64,000 nucleotides of DNA from Methylomonas sp. AM2-LC (GTDB lineage: Bacteria > Pseudomonadota > Gammaproteobacteria > Methylococcales > Methylomonadaceae): assembly GCF_039904985.1 (NCBI RefSeq), contig NZ_CP157005.1:1426001-1490000 (forward strand). The letters are read 5' to 3'. Below the pieces are notes generated by a model. That model had not been told where the DNA came from, ran no database searches, and saw only the letters and a program-made list of their open reading frames with translations. The position numbers were made by a program, and so were the translations under genes. This document shows, in pieces, positions 43,612 through 52,799 of this stretch; position 1 is the stretch's first letter; each line of letters opens with the position of its first letter.

Positions 43612-44271
43612 GTGTATTTATTAGTGTTATATCAATCATTGCCTAAGCGACGGATGTTTCACATTGTCTTGTGGATTTACACATTATTGCTGGTCAGTAA
43701 TAGCTTGTATGCAGATCAAGGCAATGGCGATGCAGTTAGAGGCAAGTTGAAGGCAATAGAAGAAAGATGTGTGGAATGTCATGGGGAAGATGGTAATAGC
43801 GTTGATGTCAAAACTCCCAATCATGCTGGGCAGATTGCAGGATACCTGATTAAGCAGTTGTTAAACTTTCAATCTGGTGAGCGTAAGCACGAAACCATGA
43901 CCATTATGGCTGCTGACCTAACCGCCAATGATATAGATGATATTGCCGCTTATTTTTCGGGACAGAAAGTTATGCAAGGTGAGGGTAGTATAGATAATCC
44001 GTTGGCTGGCAATTTAATGTTAAACGGCGATCAGCTCCGCGACCTTCCTGCTTGTGGTAGTTGCCATGGTGAAAAGGGTAAAGGTGCTGTAAAGAACAAT
44101 GTTGTTTACCCTGTGATAGGTGGGCAGCGAAAGGTGTATTTATTTCAGCAGTTACAAAGTTGGCGTATGGGCGAACGTAAAAACAGCCCTGAGGGTGTTA
44201 TGAATAAAATAGCCAAATCATTGCAGGATGAGGAAATTGAAGCGTTAGCTGATTATTTGTCCAGGCTTTAA
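43612..44271 (+). CDS. Dihaem cytochrome c4-like protein
   Basis: It has 219 residues from GTG 43612; ATG 43654 (MFHIVLWIYTLLLV) is an alternative with a better signal peptide but no better ribosome-binding site. Two repeated cytochrome c domains carry CVECHGEDG (first half) and CGSCHGEKG (second half), each with a distal Met region (TMTIMAADL and NSPEGVMNKI). This is the c4 pattern: periplasmic, dihaem, usually passing electrons to a terminal oxidase. Here it may serve the neighbouring peroxiredoxin or the PepSY reductase-like protein (inference). Confidence 0.85.
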   Translation: MYLLVLYQSLPKRRMFHIVLWIYTLLLVSNSLYADQGNGDAVRGKLKAIEERCVECHGEDGNSVDVKTPNHAGQIAGYLIKQLLNFQSGERKHETMTIMAADLTANDIDDIAAYFSGQKVMQGEGSIDNPLAGNLMLNGDQLRDLPACGSCHGEKGKGAVKNNVVYPVIGGQRKVYLFQQLQSWRMGERKNSPEGVMNKIAKSLQDEEIEALADYLSRL

Positions 44272-44439
44272 TGTTTCCGAATGGCAATGTATCTCAATTG
44301 GGGTTAGGTGGAAATGATAATGAGCTGGCTGTTTGGCTTTGTAAACAAGAACGGCTTAACTTGATGCCATAGATTGCTAATCGATGCGGTTAGTTTCACC
44401 TGATTACGATTAGATTAAGAATACGATACAGGAGCAAGC

Positions 44440-46065
44440 ATGAAGTTTTTAAATTGGTTGTTATACGAAGTGCATCGTTGGTTAGGTATAGCGGTGGGAA
44501 TATTTATGTTTGTCTGGTTTTTAACGGGTCTGGTGATTATGTATTCCACACCTACCACCCAAACCCCGACTCAACAATTAGCCCATGCGGAAATACTAGC
44601 AGTCGAGCCGGGTTGGTTAAGCTTGGGCGATGTATGGCAGCATAGCGAAGTGCAGCGTAAGTTGGCTAGCAACCAACGCGCAGTTAAAAAAGAGTCTAAT
44701 AGCAGCCAAAAGCAGAAACAGGAAGAGCCTGCTATTACTGATGCACGTTTAGTAAGAATTAATGGTGAACCGTTGTGGTTAGTGGATGATACTCGTAATC
44801 AGCGTTTTGCCTTGTCGGCTAACGATGGTGCATTACGTGAGTTTTCCGAAGCACAATCCTTACAAATTGCCCAGAGCTGGTATAAAGCCATCAATGAGCA
44901 CGATGTGCCTAAAGTACGTTATCTGGAGCTGGTTGACAGCCCGATTATTTTACGTAATCAGGAAAGTTTACGTCCTTTTCATCATATTGCGGTAGGTGAA
45001 GCGGGTGATGAATTATTAATTTCATCACGCACTGGTGAAGTTTTACATGCTTCAACACGCTTAGAAAGAGCCTTTTTCTGGGCGGGTAACTGGATACATT
45101 TGTTTAAGCCATTGGAAGCTTTAGGCTATGGCAGTATTCGTCACGATGTGCAGTTATGGTCTAGTTTGATAGCAACCATAGCGACGCTGACCGGTTTGAT
45201 TATCGGCTGGTTACGCTGGCGTCCCGGCTTTAATGGCAAACGCACTTATTCTGAGGGGCGTACCCAACCCTACAGAGAATTCTGGTTTAAATGGCATTTT
45301 TGGACTGGATTATTAGGCGGTACGCTAGCCTTGTTTTGGGCGCTTAGCGGCTTTATTGATACCAATCCTGGCAAACTATTTTCTCAAGGAGACTATACAC
45401 GCGAGGAACTAAACCATTATCTGGATAATGCATTGCCCGAGGTAATGTCCAACTCGAAACCTATAGAGCTGATTGGTGAAAACAAAGTTCAAGATTTGGT
45501 GCAGTTAAACTGGCGTCGTTTAGGTAATGAAGCTGTTTTGTTGGCCTATGGACGTGATGGAGTGCGCATACCGCAGATAGTAGGTAGCAGTTTGCCACAA
45601 TTCAGTTCTGCTGCTTTGGTGTCTGGGGTTAATCGCGTGCAAGCAATCACCGAGATGGAAACGACTACGCTATTAAATGAGTACGATAGTTATTACTATC
45701 CTAGACATCATCAAACCAAATTGGATAAACCATTGCCAGTGTTATTGGTGAAATTATCTGACGAAGCAGCTACTCGTTTTTATCTGGATCCACAGGATGG
45801 TCGGTTGCTCAGTAAATTTGATAAAAGTCGTCGGATATTACGTTGGCTTTATTCCGCCTTACATCACTGGGATTTTGGTTGGTTATATTATCGGCCGTTG
45901 TGGGATATTTGGATGATTATCTGGGTTAGTTGTGGTTTGGTATTAGGCGCTAGTTCTCTGGTGATCGGTTGGCGGCGTTTAAAGAAAACCCTTGCGCCCA
46001 AAAAGCATAAAGCTAGGCGTCCTGCATTTATTAGTGAGTTGGTTACTGAGAATGTAACAGATTAA
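44440..46065 (+). CDS. PepSY-domain membrane protein, ferric reductase-like
   Basis: It has 541 residues. Four long helices are at ~12-34 (LGIAVGIFMFVWFLTGLVIM), ~215-250, ~285-310 and ~485-505, with PepSY regions in the two periplasmic loops. YEVHRWLGIAVGIFMFVWF and FKWHFWTGLLGGTLALFWAL carry the His that ligate haem in PepSY-TM/flavocytochrome-like iron reductases, and LRWLYSALHHWDFGWLYYRP is the last such block. AGGAG stands 5 nt before the ATG. Members reduce ferric chelates or other periplasmic acceptors. A role in reducing imported ligand or supporting the periplasmic peroxiredoxin is possible (inference). Confidence 0.8.
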   Translation: MKFLNWLLYEVHRWLGIAVGIFMFVWFLTGLVIMYSTPTTQTPTQQLAHAEILAVEPGWLSLGDVWQHSEVQRKLASNQRAVKKESNSSQKQKQEEPAITDARLVRINGEPLWLVDDTRNQRFALSANDGALREFSEAQSLQIAQSWYKAINEHDVPKVRYLELVDSPIILRNQESLRPFHHIAVGEAGDELLISSRTGEVLHASTRLERAFFWAGNWIHLFKPLEALGYGSIRHDVQLWSSLIATIATLTGLIIGWLRWRPGFNGKRTYSEGRTQPYREFWFKWHFWTGLLGGTLALFWALSGFIDTNPGKLFSQGDYTREELNHYLDNALPEVMSNSKPIELIGENKVQDLVQLNWRRLGNEAVLLAYGRDGVRIPQIVGSSLPQFSSAALVSGVNRVQAITEMETTTLLNEYDSYYYPRHHQTKLDKPLPVLLVKLSDEAATRFYLDPQDGRLLSKFDKSRRILRWLYSALHHWDFGWLYYRPLWDIWMIIWVSCGLVLGASSLVIGWRRLKKTLAPKKHKARRPAFISELVTENVTD

Positions 46066-46311
46066 TGGCGATAGTATTTTTAAGACTTAGGTTGTGTTAG
46101 CCGCAAGCCTTAACCCAATCTGTCAGCTTGGCAATAGTTTACAGCTTTGATTGTTCGGTTACTCGCTATTGTGATAACTCAACCTACGTTAGTTATATGT
46201 TTTCGTAATGTATTGATTTAAATAAGCTATAACCTTAAATGAGAGTCATTCTGGTGAGTAGTTTTCGAATGTTTAGTATTGGCAAAAATTGAATTTATTG
46301 AGGAGTAAAAC

Positions 46312-46518
46312 ATGGGTTTAAGTGTTCCGCATCTGTTAGTTGTTTTGGCTATAGTCGTTTTAGTGTTTGGTACTCGACGTTTAAAAAATGTGGGGGCTGA
46401 TTTAGGGGATGCCATCAAGGGATTTAGAAAGGCTGTTAAGGAAGGCGAAGCACTTAATGAAGAAACTGATTTATCAAAATCGGTATACGTTTTTGATAAA
46501 GAGAAACATTCTGTTTAA
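46312..46518 (+). CDS. tatA: TatA/TatE twin-arginine translocase subunit
   Basis: It has 68 residues: a single N-terminal helix ([20 protein letters not shown]), then the amphipathic helix [19 protein letters not shown], the TatA hallmark with [16 protein letters not shown] lies 6 nt before the ATG. TatB and TatC are not adjacent, so this is a separated or extra TatA. It sits among genes for Tat-signal proteins (DUF1501, DUF882, DLH), which it may serve. Confidence 0.88.
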   Translation: MGLSVPHLLVVLAIVVLVFGTRRLKNVGADLGDAIKGFRKAVKEGEALNEETDLSKSVYVFDKEKHSV

Positions 46519-46673
46519 TTTTGGCGTCGATACTGGTCAGTAACGGTGTCGACAAAAATGTTGTATAGGTGATTGTTATTGTTTTTTACCTTTAATGAAG
46601 CATCGGTAAAAGGTAGCAGTATTTTAATTTTATGGCAGCTCATTATCGCTAGCCAAGCCAAAAGAGGTTTACT

Positions 46674-47747
46674 ATGACATTATTAGCCTTTGATGAAAAT
46701 CAGACTCGTTCGCTGTCTCACTCAGTGCGCGCAACTGCGCTGGTGTTTGAAGATCCAGTATCGAGACGCCTGCTTGATCAAATTGAACGGATTGCGCCGA
46801 GTGATGCAACTGTATTAATTATTGGTGAAACCGGAACCGGTAAAGAATTGGTAGCCAGGCATATCCACGCCTTAAGTAAGCGCAATCAACAAACATTTGG
46901 AGCCTTAAATTGCGCTGCGCTGAGTGAAGGATTGATTGAAAGTGAACTGTTTGGACATGAAAAAGGCTCATTTACTGGTGCAATATCAGCAAAAGACGGT
47001 TGGTTCGAGACGGCTAATAAAGGCAGTTTGTTTCTGGATGAAGTGGGTGATTTGCCTTTAGGCTTGCAGGCCAAATTACTGCGCGTTTTACAGGAACGTG
47101 AAGTGGTTAAGGTGGGGTCAAGAACAGCTGTGCCAGTTGACGTAAGAATTATTGCTGCCACTAATATCAATCTTGAAGAAGCTGTTGCAGCTTCGCATTT
47201 CCGTGCTGATTTGTATTATCGCTTTAATGTTGCCACTATTTATTTGGCACCCTTGCGTGAGCGTCCAGGTGATATTTTGCCTTTAACGGAACATTTCCTT
47301 AAATTATACGGTGATCGCCTAGGCTATAGTGAAGTCAAACTATCCGCAGCAACTGAGTTGGCTTTGTTGAATTATGATTGGCCCGGTAATATTCGCGAAC
47401 TTGAAAATGCTGTACATCGTGCGTTGCTAGTTTGCCCTGGTAATCGTCTGCGTCCAGAAGATTTTAAGTTATCAGACCACAGAGTTCCAGATGAAACGCC
47501 GCCTATCTCCACCCGTTCTTTAGAAAGTTCTCTGTTAAAGCTACTCGAACAAGCGCCGCCGAATCTATTTGAGATCATTGAGGAAACTGTCATTCGTACT
47601 GCTTTTGAGTTTTGCGACGAAAACCAGGTGCAAACAGCGCGTTTACTGGATATTAGTCGTAACGTGCTACGCCATAAGCTGGCGGCGTATGAAATGCTCG
47701 CCAATTCGCATAAGAAGCTGATTGATAATTCTGCCTTGTTGGCATAG
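46674..47747 (+). CDS. Sigma-54-dependent transcriptional activator, SfnR/PspF-like (no receiver domain)
   Basis: It has 357 residues. After a short N-terminus (~25, no receiver, GAF or PAS) comes the AAA+ core: Walker A GETGTGKE (51-58), sigma-54 contact loop GSFTGA (98-103; canonical GAFTGA with Ala to Ser), Walker B FLDEVGDLP, sensor I AATNINLEE and the arginine-finger region LREREP-like. The C-terminal Fis HTH is QTARLLDISRNVLRHKLAAY (~318-338). AGAGG lies 6 nt before the ATG. Lack of a regulatory domain and the sequence (SDATVLIIGETGTGKELVAR, FETANKGSLFLDEVGDLPLG) resemble SfnR, which controls organosulfur genes in pseudomonads. It is the obvious candidate for driving the seven sigma-54 promoters in this window. 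Confidence 0.9.
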   Translation: MTLLAFDENQTRSLSHSVRATALVFEDPVSRRLLDQIERIAPSDATVLIIGETGTGKELVARHIHALSKRNQQTFGALNCAALSEGLIESELFGHEKGSFTGAISAKDGWFETANKGSLFLDEVGDLPLGLQAKLLRVLQEREVVKVGSRTAVPVDVRIIAATNINLEEAVAASHFRADLYYRFNVATIYLAPLRERPGDILPLTEHFLKLYGDRLGYSEVKLSAATELALLNYDWPGNIRELENAVHRALLVCPGNRLRPEDFKLSDHRVPDETPPISTRSLESSLLKLLEQAPPNLFEIIEETVIRTAFEFCDENQVQTARLLDISRNVLRHKLAAYEMLANSHKKLIDNSALLA

Positions 47748-47926
47748 CGTGTTATATATGTGCATATTTAATTTGCGTAGCCTATTGCATCGAACTATCC
47801 GATGTTAATATCTACGCTATTATGCCCACAAAAGCCTAAGTAATTAGCTTCATTAAGTTTTTTTGATAAACTGGCTGAATATTGCCCAGCTTTAGCATCA
47901 TTCAGACCAGCCTATCTATAAAAACC

Positions 47927-49516
47927 CTATTTAGAAAAAGTAGAGATAAACCGATCCCGCACTTTATCCATTGCCCAAACCGGTGCGTTATCGGCTGGTA
48001 GCATACCGTCTGTCCACTGCCAGTCTCGCACTGCTTCCATAATTTTGCTATCTCGGCTGATTAGATGTACCAGAACATCGTGGCTTTCAGACTCGCCCGT
48101 TACAAACGGTGCAGGCTGGTGATCGCCTAATACCAGAATAACCAGCTTTTCGTCAGCATAGTGGGTGGCATAAGAAACCAGTGTGGAAAGGGTATATTCG
48201 ATGGATTTACGGTATTGCTCACGAATCCGCTCGGTATTTTGCCATACCACTTCTGGTGTATCGCCAACTCTATTCTGTGAATTGAAGAGTGCGCCGTCAC
48301 CTACTTGCTGCCAATCGACAGGCATGGGCAAGGGTGTCCATGGTGCATGCGATGAGATTAAGGCAATCTCGGCCATTACCGGGGTATGCGGTTCTGGGCG
48401 CTCCCTGGATTGGAATGCAGATAGCGTATATTGGTCTGGCATGGTTATCCAGTTGAAAGGCTGGCCTTGATAACCTAAATCGGGTGCCGCATAGATTTTG
48501 TCGTAACCAAAATACTGGCCTTGTGGCCAATCCATGGTATGCGCTGGTTGCACAGCTACCGTTCGCCAGCCAGCGCGTTTGAATAGACGATTGAGAGAGG
48601 GGCGTTCACTCATCACCAGGCGGTCGTAACGGGTCTGGCTATTGATCCACAGACCAGATAGCAATGTTCCATGCGCAAGCCAACTGATACCGCCATAGGT
48701 AGGTGAGGTTAAGTAAGCGCTACGAGCAAAAAGACCTGCACTTGCCAGAGTTTCACTACTTTTTTCCAATAGTGGGCGGATATATTCAGAAAAATCGGCT
48801 TTATCAAGCACGGTGCGTCCATAAGACTCGATGAATACCACTAGCACATCTTTCCCTTTTAGTTTTGCCAGCAGGGTGTTGTCAGGGACTTCTGCATAGG
48901 GATCACTGTCGACGATACCATTAAAACTGTTTAGATCCGCATAGCTGTTCAGTGTGTTAGTAACGTGCATGGAAAGCAATTGGTAAAAGGGTGTCGACGC
49001 TTTTTGCCAGCCAGCAACGGCACAGACTGTCCATATTACTAGTCCTGCAAGTAAGCCAAGGCCGTTGGTTTTTGCTGATAATTGCAACAATGCTCGCACT
49101 TGTTCAAGTGCTATATAGACCAACACAAAAATGCCGATTAGTAATGCAACAAGTAGTGATATGGCTAGATAAGCACCCATCTGCCCAGTCAAGCCTTCGA
49201 GAAAGTTTATGCCGTTGGGTAGAAAGTTGCCGTCCAATACCGGATTGAATGGACGGTCAAAAAACTGGTAGGTAGCCATGTCGGCAATCTTGAAGATTAT
49301 CCCAAGTCCTAGCAAAAACGCTATTAGACTGCGGAACGCAATACCTGTTTGCGAGGGGATAAGCAAGCTTAGCGCGACTAACAGTACTTCTAATGGAAAA
49401 TTGGCAAAAGAGTTGGGCGTAATTGCACTAATGCGGTTTGGAATAAGCAGCGTTAGTAAAAGGAAAACTAAGGCCGCTAGTTTTTTGCCTCTGCTTAACA
49501 AATTAGTACTTAACAT
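47927..49516 (-). CDS. Membrane-anchored sulfatase-fold transferase/hydrolase (phosphoglycerol-transferase-like)
   Basis: It has 529 residues with five N-terminal helices (~10-28, 38-55, 62-80, 115-135, 150-170). The extracytoplasmic domain has VLVVFIESYGRTVLDKADFS, SPTYGGISWLAHGTLLSGLW (the Thr-containing LtaS/OpgB-type active-site region), RTVAVQPAHTMDWPQGQYFG and LVILVLGDHQPAPFVTGESE for metal binding. This class moves phosphoethanolamine or phosphoglycerol, or cleaves esters, on envelope lipids. The divergent CDP-alcohol phosphatidyltransferase and LPG-synthase-like genes make lipid headgroup work likely (inference). The 187-bp divergent spacer holds the promoters, but I see no strong match. 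Confidence 0.82.
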   Translation of the reverse strand: MLSTNLLSRGKKLAALVFLLLTLLIPNRISAITPNSFANFPLEVLLVALSLLIPSQTGIAFRSLIAFLLGLGIIFKIADMATYQFFDRPFNPVLDGNFLPNGINFLEGLTGQMGAYLAISLLVALLIGIFVLVYIALEQVRALLQLSAKTNGLGLLAGLVIWTVCAVAGWQKASTPFYQLLSMHVTNTLNSYADLNSFNGIVDSDPYAEVPDNTLLAKLKGKDVLVVFIESYGRTVLDKADFSEYIRPLLEKSSETLASAGLFARSAYLTSPTYGGISWLAHGTLLSGLWINSQTRYDRLVMSERPSLNRLFKRAGWRTVAVQPAHTMDWPQGQYFGYDKIYAAPDLGYQGQPFNWITMPDQYTLSAFQSRERPEPHTPVMAEIALISSHAPWTPLPMPVDWQQVGDGALFNSQNRVGDTPEVVWQNTERIREQYRKSIEYTLSTLVSYATHYADEKLVILVLGDHQPAPFVTGESESHDVLVHLISRDSKIMEAVRDWQWTDGMLPADNAPVWAMDKVRDRFISTFSK

Positions 49517-49703
49517 AGTTAAGAATCTCCCTGTATTGATGACATTCCATGTATTAATCTCGTTACTAATGGTTAGTTTGAATTATTGTGGACCAAATAT
49601 TGCATTTATATAAATTAAAATATTATCAGCTTATTATTTTACCATTAAAAAATAGTAGGGTGATTTCTGATAAATGCAATTTTAATGAATAATATCTGCT
49701 GAG

Positions 49704-50843
49704 ATGCAGAGTAAGCTTAATAAGGGTTTTAATAATAAGTTTATGATACAGGAACTGAAAATAATTATAGAGTTGGGTTGTGGTATTTTGTTAAGTGGCT
49801 TTGCTTTGTTAGGCATTACGCAAGATTGGTATACAGCTGTGCAGTGGTCGTTACAGGCTGGCTTGCTGTGGGCAGGCGTTTGTCTATACGTATCAAGACT
49901 GGTCACACTTAATCGGGCCACTGTTGACAGCACTCTATATAGCTGTTTGGGATGGGGCAATCGTCTGACTATTTTACGCGGTGGGCTAGTTGCTTTGGTC
50001 GGTGGTTTTCTATACCTTAATCAGGCTATGTCAGTTAACGTGTTACTGCCTGCTGCATTTTATACAATGGCTGCTGTGCTTGATCGTTTTGATGGCTATG
50101 TGGCTCGGCGCACTAAGCAGGTGAGTATGCTAGGTAACCAGCTGGATATTGCCTTTGATGCGTTGGGACTAGTTGTTGCCCCTCTGCTGGCAATCAGTTG
50201 GGGGAAAGTTCACGGTTCATATCTGTTGTTAAGTGTGGCCTATTATGTTTATCAATGGGGGTTGCGGCACCGTCAACTACTGGGTTTGCCCTATTATGCT
50301 TTGCCGGAAAATTCGTTGCGCCGTACTTTAGCTGGCTTTCAAATGGGTTTTATTGCTTTGGCACTTTGGCCAGTACTTAATTCCAAGCTAACCAACATTG
50401 CCAGTATTGCCTTTATGTTGCCTGTGTTGTTTGGTTTTGTTCTGGATTGGTATGTAGTCACTGGTAGGCTGTCTACAAGATTTTATAACCGTGTGGGAGC
50501 CTGGAGCGAACATATTTTTCAACCCGGACTTAGAGTGTTAATTATTTTGAGCGTGATTTTGATGGTCACGAATACTCGCTCATTTTTCTCAGCCGTAATT
50601 GATGATCCACTACTATTTTTCGGTGTAATAGCTGCTGCCAGCCTTATTTTGTTGGGTTGTGCTGGACGTCTGGGCGCGTTGCTATTAATCCTGTTGTTAG
50701 GTTGGTGCTATCCTACTGTGGGCAGTCATGCTATCGACTATCTACTTATTTTTATTGCTAGTTGGCTTTTATTACTGGGTACCGGAAAATATAGTATCTG
50801 GCATTGGGGTGATGAGTGGCTTAGCCGTTATACAGGTGCCTGA
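49704..50843 (+). CDS. CDP-alcohol phosphatidyltransferase with C-terminal membrane extension
   Basis: It has 379 residues. The CDP-OH-P motif D127-x2-DG-x2-AR-x8-G-x3-D-x3-D152 is complete (DRFDGYVARRTK...GNQLDIAFD), so the enzyme should be active. It condenses a CDP-activated alcohol or diacylglycerol with another alcohol to make a phospholipid. About eight helices span the protein; the C-terminal ~130 residues (VLIILSVILMVTNTRSFFSA onward) add helices beyond the ~200-residue catalytic core, which is atypical. ATG 49743 is an alternative start. It is coupled to the next gene by TGATG. The acceptor is unknown. Confidence 0.8.
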   Translation: MQSKLNKGFNNKFMIQELKIIIELGCGILLSGFALLGITQDWYTAVQWSLQAGLLWAGVCLYVSRLVTLNRATVDSTLYSCLGWGNRLTILRGGLVALVGGFLYLNQAMSVNVLLPAAFYTMAAVLDRFDGYVARRTKQVSMLGNQLDIAFDALGLVVAPLLAISWGKVHGSYLLLSVAYYVYQWGLRHRQLLGLPYYALPENSLRRTLAGFQMGFIALALWPVLNSKLTNIASIAFMLPVLFGFVLDWYVVTGRLSTRFYNRVGAWSEHIFQPGLRVLIILSVILMVTNTRSFFSAVIDDPLLFFGVIAAASLILLGCAGRLGALLLILLLGWCYPTVGSHAIDYLLIFIASWLLLLGTGKYSIWHWGDEWLSRYTGA

Positions 50844-51826
50844 TGAACGGGCTTAAAGTCGTTTCCGTTTTGCTGCGGCTAATAGCTCTGCTTCTGGTCG
50901 GCTGGATACTTAGCCAGTTACCTGTTGAACTTATTGTTAAGTTTATTGGCAGTTTGTCCTTTTGGCAATGGTTTGTCTGGTTGGGTATTAATCTGCTTAT
51001 CATGATATTAGCTACTCAACGCTGGCAGTTATTAATTACGTTGATGTCTTCACCTGTGCGTTTTTTTGCGTTACTGATGATCCGCCAAGCAGGGCAATTA
51101 ATTAGTTTTATTACTCCAGGCCCACAATTTGGTGGTGAACCACTGCAGATTTATTGGTTGTGGAAACGCGAGCAACTGCCCTTAGATTGCAGCGTGCTAG
51201 CCTTGGGTCTGGATAGATTTTACGAATTATGGATTAACTTTAGCATGTTGGTGCTTGGTGTGCTTCTACTGCTGGCTTCACCTATGGCTGAGGTGGGTAA
51301 CTGGCAAGAAGTTTTGCTAATTGTGATTACCCTATTGAGTATACTATCGGTGCTTGGCGGTTTAATTCTGCGCCAGCCAGAGCGCGCGTTTCGCTGGGTA
51401 ACACGCTTAGTGCAACGCTGGCAACATCATCCAAGTCTAAAACAGATAGAAACGCAATGTCAGCAGTTAACTGGTAATATAAACACTGTTTTTGTCGAAC
51501 GGAAAGCGCTATTACTACAAGCATTATTATTGTCGCTATGCGGTTGGCTGGCACTGATCGGTGAGTTGTGGTTGCTACTTGGTTTTGTCAATATTAATCT
51601 GGACTTTTCTGCCTTTCTAATCATTCTGATGTCGATACGCTTAGCTTTTCTGTTGCCGTTGCCAGGCGGGATCGGTACTTTGGAAGCTGCGCTGTTTTGG
51701 GCTTTTCATTATTTGCAACTGCCTACAGAGACGGTGGTGAGTTTGATTGCACTGATGCGTTTACGAGATGCACTTGTGTTACTGCTAGGTTTGTGGTGTC
51801 TTCAGTGCTTGCGCAAACTGCACTAG
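50843..51826 (+). CDS. Lysylphosphatidylglycerol-synthase-TM / flippase-like membrane protein
   Basis: It has 327 residues and about eight helices, matching the LPG_synthase_TM (UPF0104) family. Landmarks are IRQAGQLISFITPGPQFGGE, the conserved loop seen in this family, and LLPLPGGIGTLEAALFWAFH near the C-terminus. MprF-type enzymes use such a domain as a lipid flippase, but without the aminoacyl-transferase half this protein would only move a lipid. The ATG overlaps the previous stop (TGATG). With the adjacent CDP-alcohol transferase and the divergent sulfatase-fold enzyme it forms a lipid synthesis-flipping-modification set (inference). Confidence 0.82.
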   Translation: MNGLKVVSVLLRLIALLLVGWILSQLPVELIVKFIGSLSFWQWFVWLGINLLIMILATQRWQLLITLMSSPVRFFALLMIRQAGQLISFITPGPQFGGEPLQIYWLWKREQLPLDCSVLALGLDRFYELWINFSMLVLGVLLLLASPMAEVGNWQEVLLIVITLLSILSVLGGLILRQPERAFRWVTRLVQRWQHHPSLKQIETQCQQLTGNINTVFVERKALLLQALLLSLCGWLALIGELWLLLGFVNINLDFSAFLIILMSIRLAFLLPLPGGIGTLEAALFWAFHYLQLPTETVVSLIALMRLRDALVLLLGLWCLQCLRKLH

Positions 51827-52031
51827 GTGTTCCGCTTTAATTTGTTAGCCTAGGTGGTGTTTGTTTAATAGCAGCTAATCAGCATATCCTGTCTGATAGG
51901 CAGCAATTAACTGCCTGATATGTTCTGCAAAAGCGAAAATTTCTCATCATGTAATACGGCACGATAAATGCTCACGGTATGGTCTAGAGCCTAGCTCTAA
52001 TTATCCTTTTACTAACCGATCATCTGAGACA

Positions 52032-52724
52032 ATGAATAAAAAAACTAGCTTTCTAACCAGCCTATTGGTGATATCCGCTTCAGCAGTCTATGCACAACAG
52101 CCCGCCACTGATGCACCCAAACCCCCATTGGGATTTTTTGTAACCAGTGTTGGTCTAGGCAAGGGTGCTGATCTGGGTGGCTTAACCGGTGCGGATGCAC
52201 ATTGTCAAAAATTGGCCAGCGAAGTCGGTGCCGGAAACCGCACTTGGAGAGCATATTTAAGTACCCAGGCTGATGGCAACCAACCTGCTGTAAACGCCCG
52301 TGACCGCATTGGCAACGGACCTTGGGCTAATGCAAACGGTGCTATCATCGCTAACGATCTTGCCCATTTGCATGGCGATACCGTAGAACTCGGTCAGCTG
52401 GGTAACAACGTCCATCGTAAGACCACGTTGACTGAAAAGGGCGCATCGATCAACGGCGTTGGCGATACCCCCAATCAGCACGATATTCTCACAGGTTCAA
52501 AACCCGATGGCAGAGCCTACAGCGATGCTGCCGATCATACTTGTAAAAACTACACTAGCAGTGGCGATGGCACTGTTCAGTTAGGTCATTCCGATCGCAC
52601 CAACCGGGGTGCGACTGGTGGCAATGTTTCCTGGAACTCGACCCATGCTAGTCGTGGCTGTAGTCAGGATAATTTGGTCAGTACCGGTGGTGCCGGTTAT
52701 TTCTACTGCTTTGCTACCGACTAA
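52032..52724 (+). CDS. Secreted lectin-like protein (DUF1554/endostatin-like region)
   Basis: It has 230 residues with a signal peptide ending SAVYAQQP (~1-22). The mature part begins PLGFFVTSVGLGKGADLGGL then TGADAHCQKLASEVGAGNRT, the opening layout of DUF1554-type lectin-fold proteins (FVTS...LGGL.GADA.C). The C-terminal YSDAADHTCKNYTSSGDGTV and ASRGCSQDNLVSTGGAGYFY with paired Cys are also lectin-like (disulfides). A carbohydrate- or collagen-binding surface role is inferred. It sits alone between the lipid module and the chromate-island remnant. The following 52725-52799 shows nothing. Confidence 0.6.
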   Translation: MNKKTSFLTSLLVISASAVYAQQPATDAPKPPLGFFVTSVGLGKGADLGGLTGADAHCQKLASEVGAGNRTWRAYLSTQADGNQPAVNARDRIGNGPWANANGAIIANDLAHLHGDTVELGQLGNNVHRKTTLTEKGASINGVGDTPNQHDILTGSKPDGRAYSDAADHTCKNYTSSGDGTVQLGHSDRTNRGATGGNVSWNSTHASRGCSQDNLVSTGGAGYFYCFATD

Positions 52725-52799
52725 ACAATCACTATCAGTATAATGGTCAGGGTACGCGATGCGCACTCTGGCCTTGTAGATGAGCAATAGGCAGACACA

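Noticed and set aside
47850..47880. Short shared word TAAGTTTTTTTGATAAACTGG, also near 57050
   Set aside because: About 30 bases of low-complexity similarity, too little to call a repeat family.
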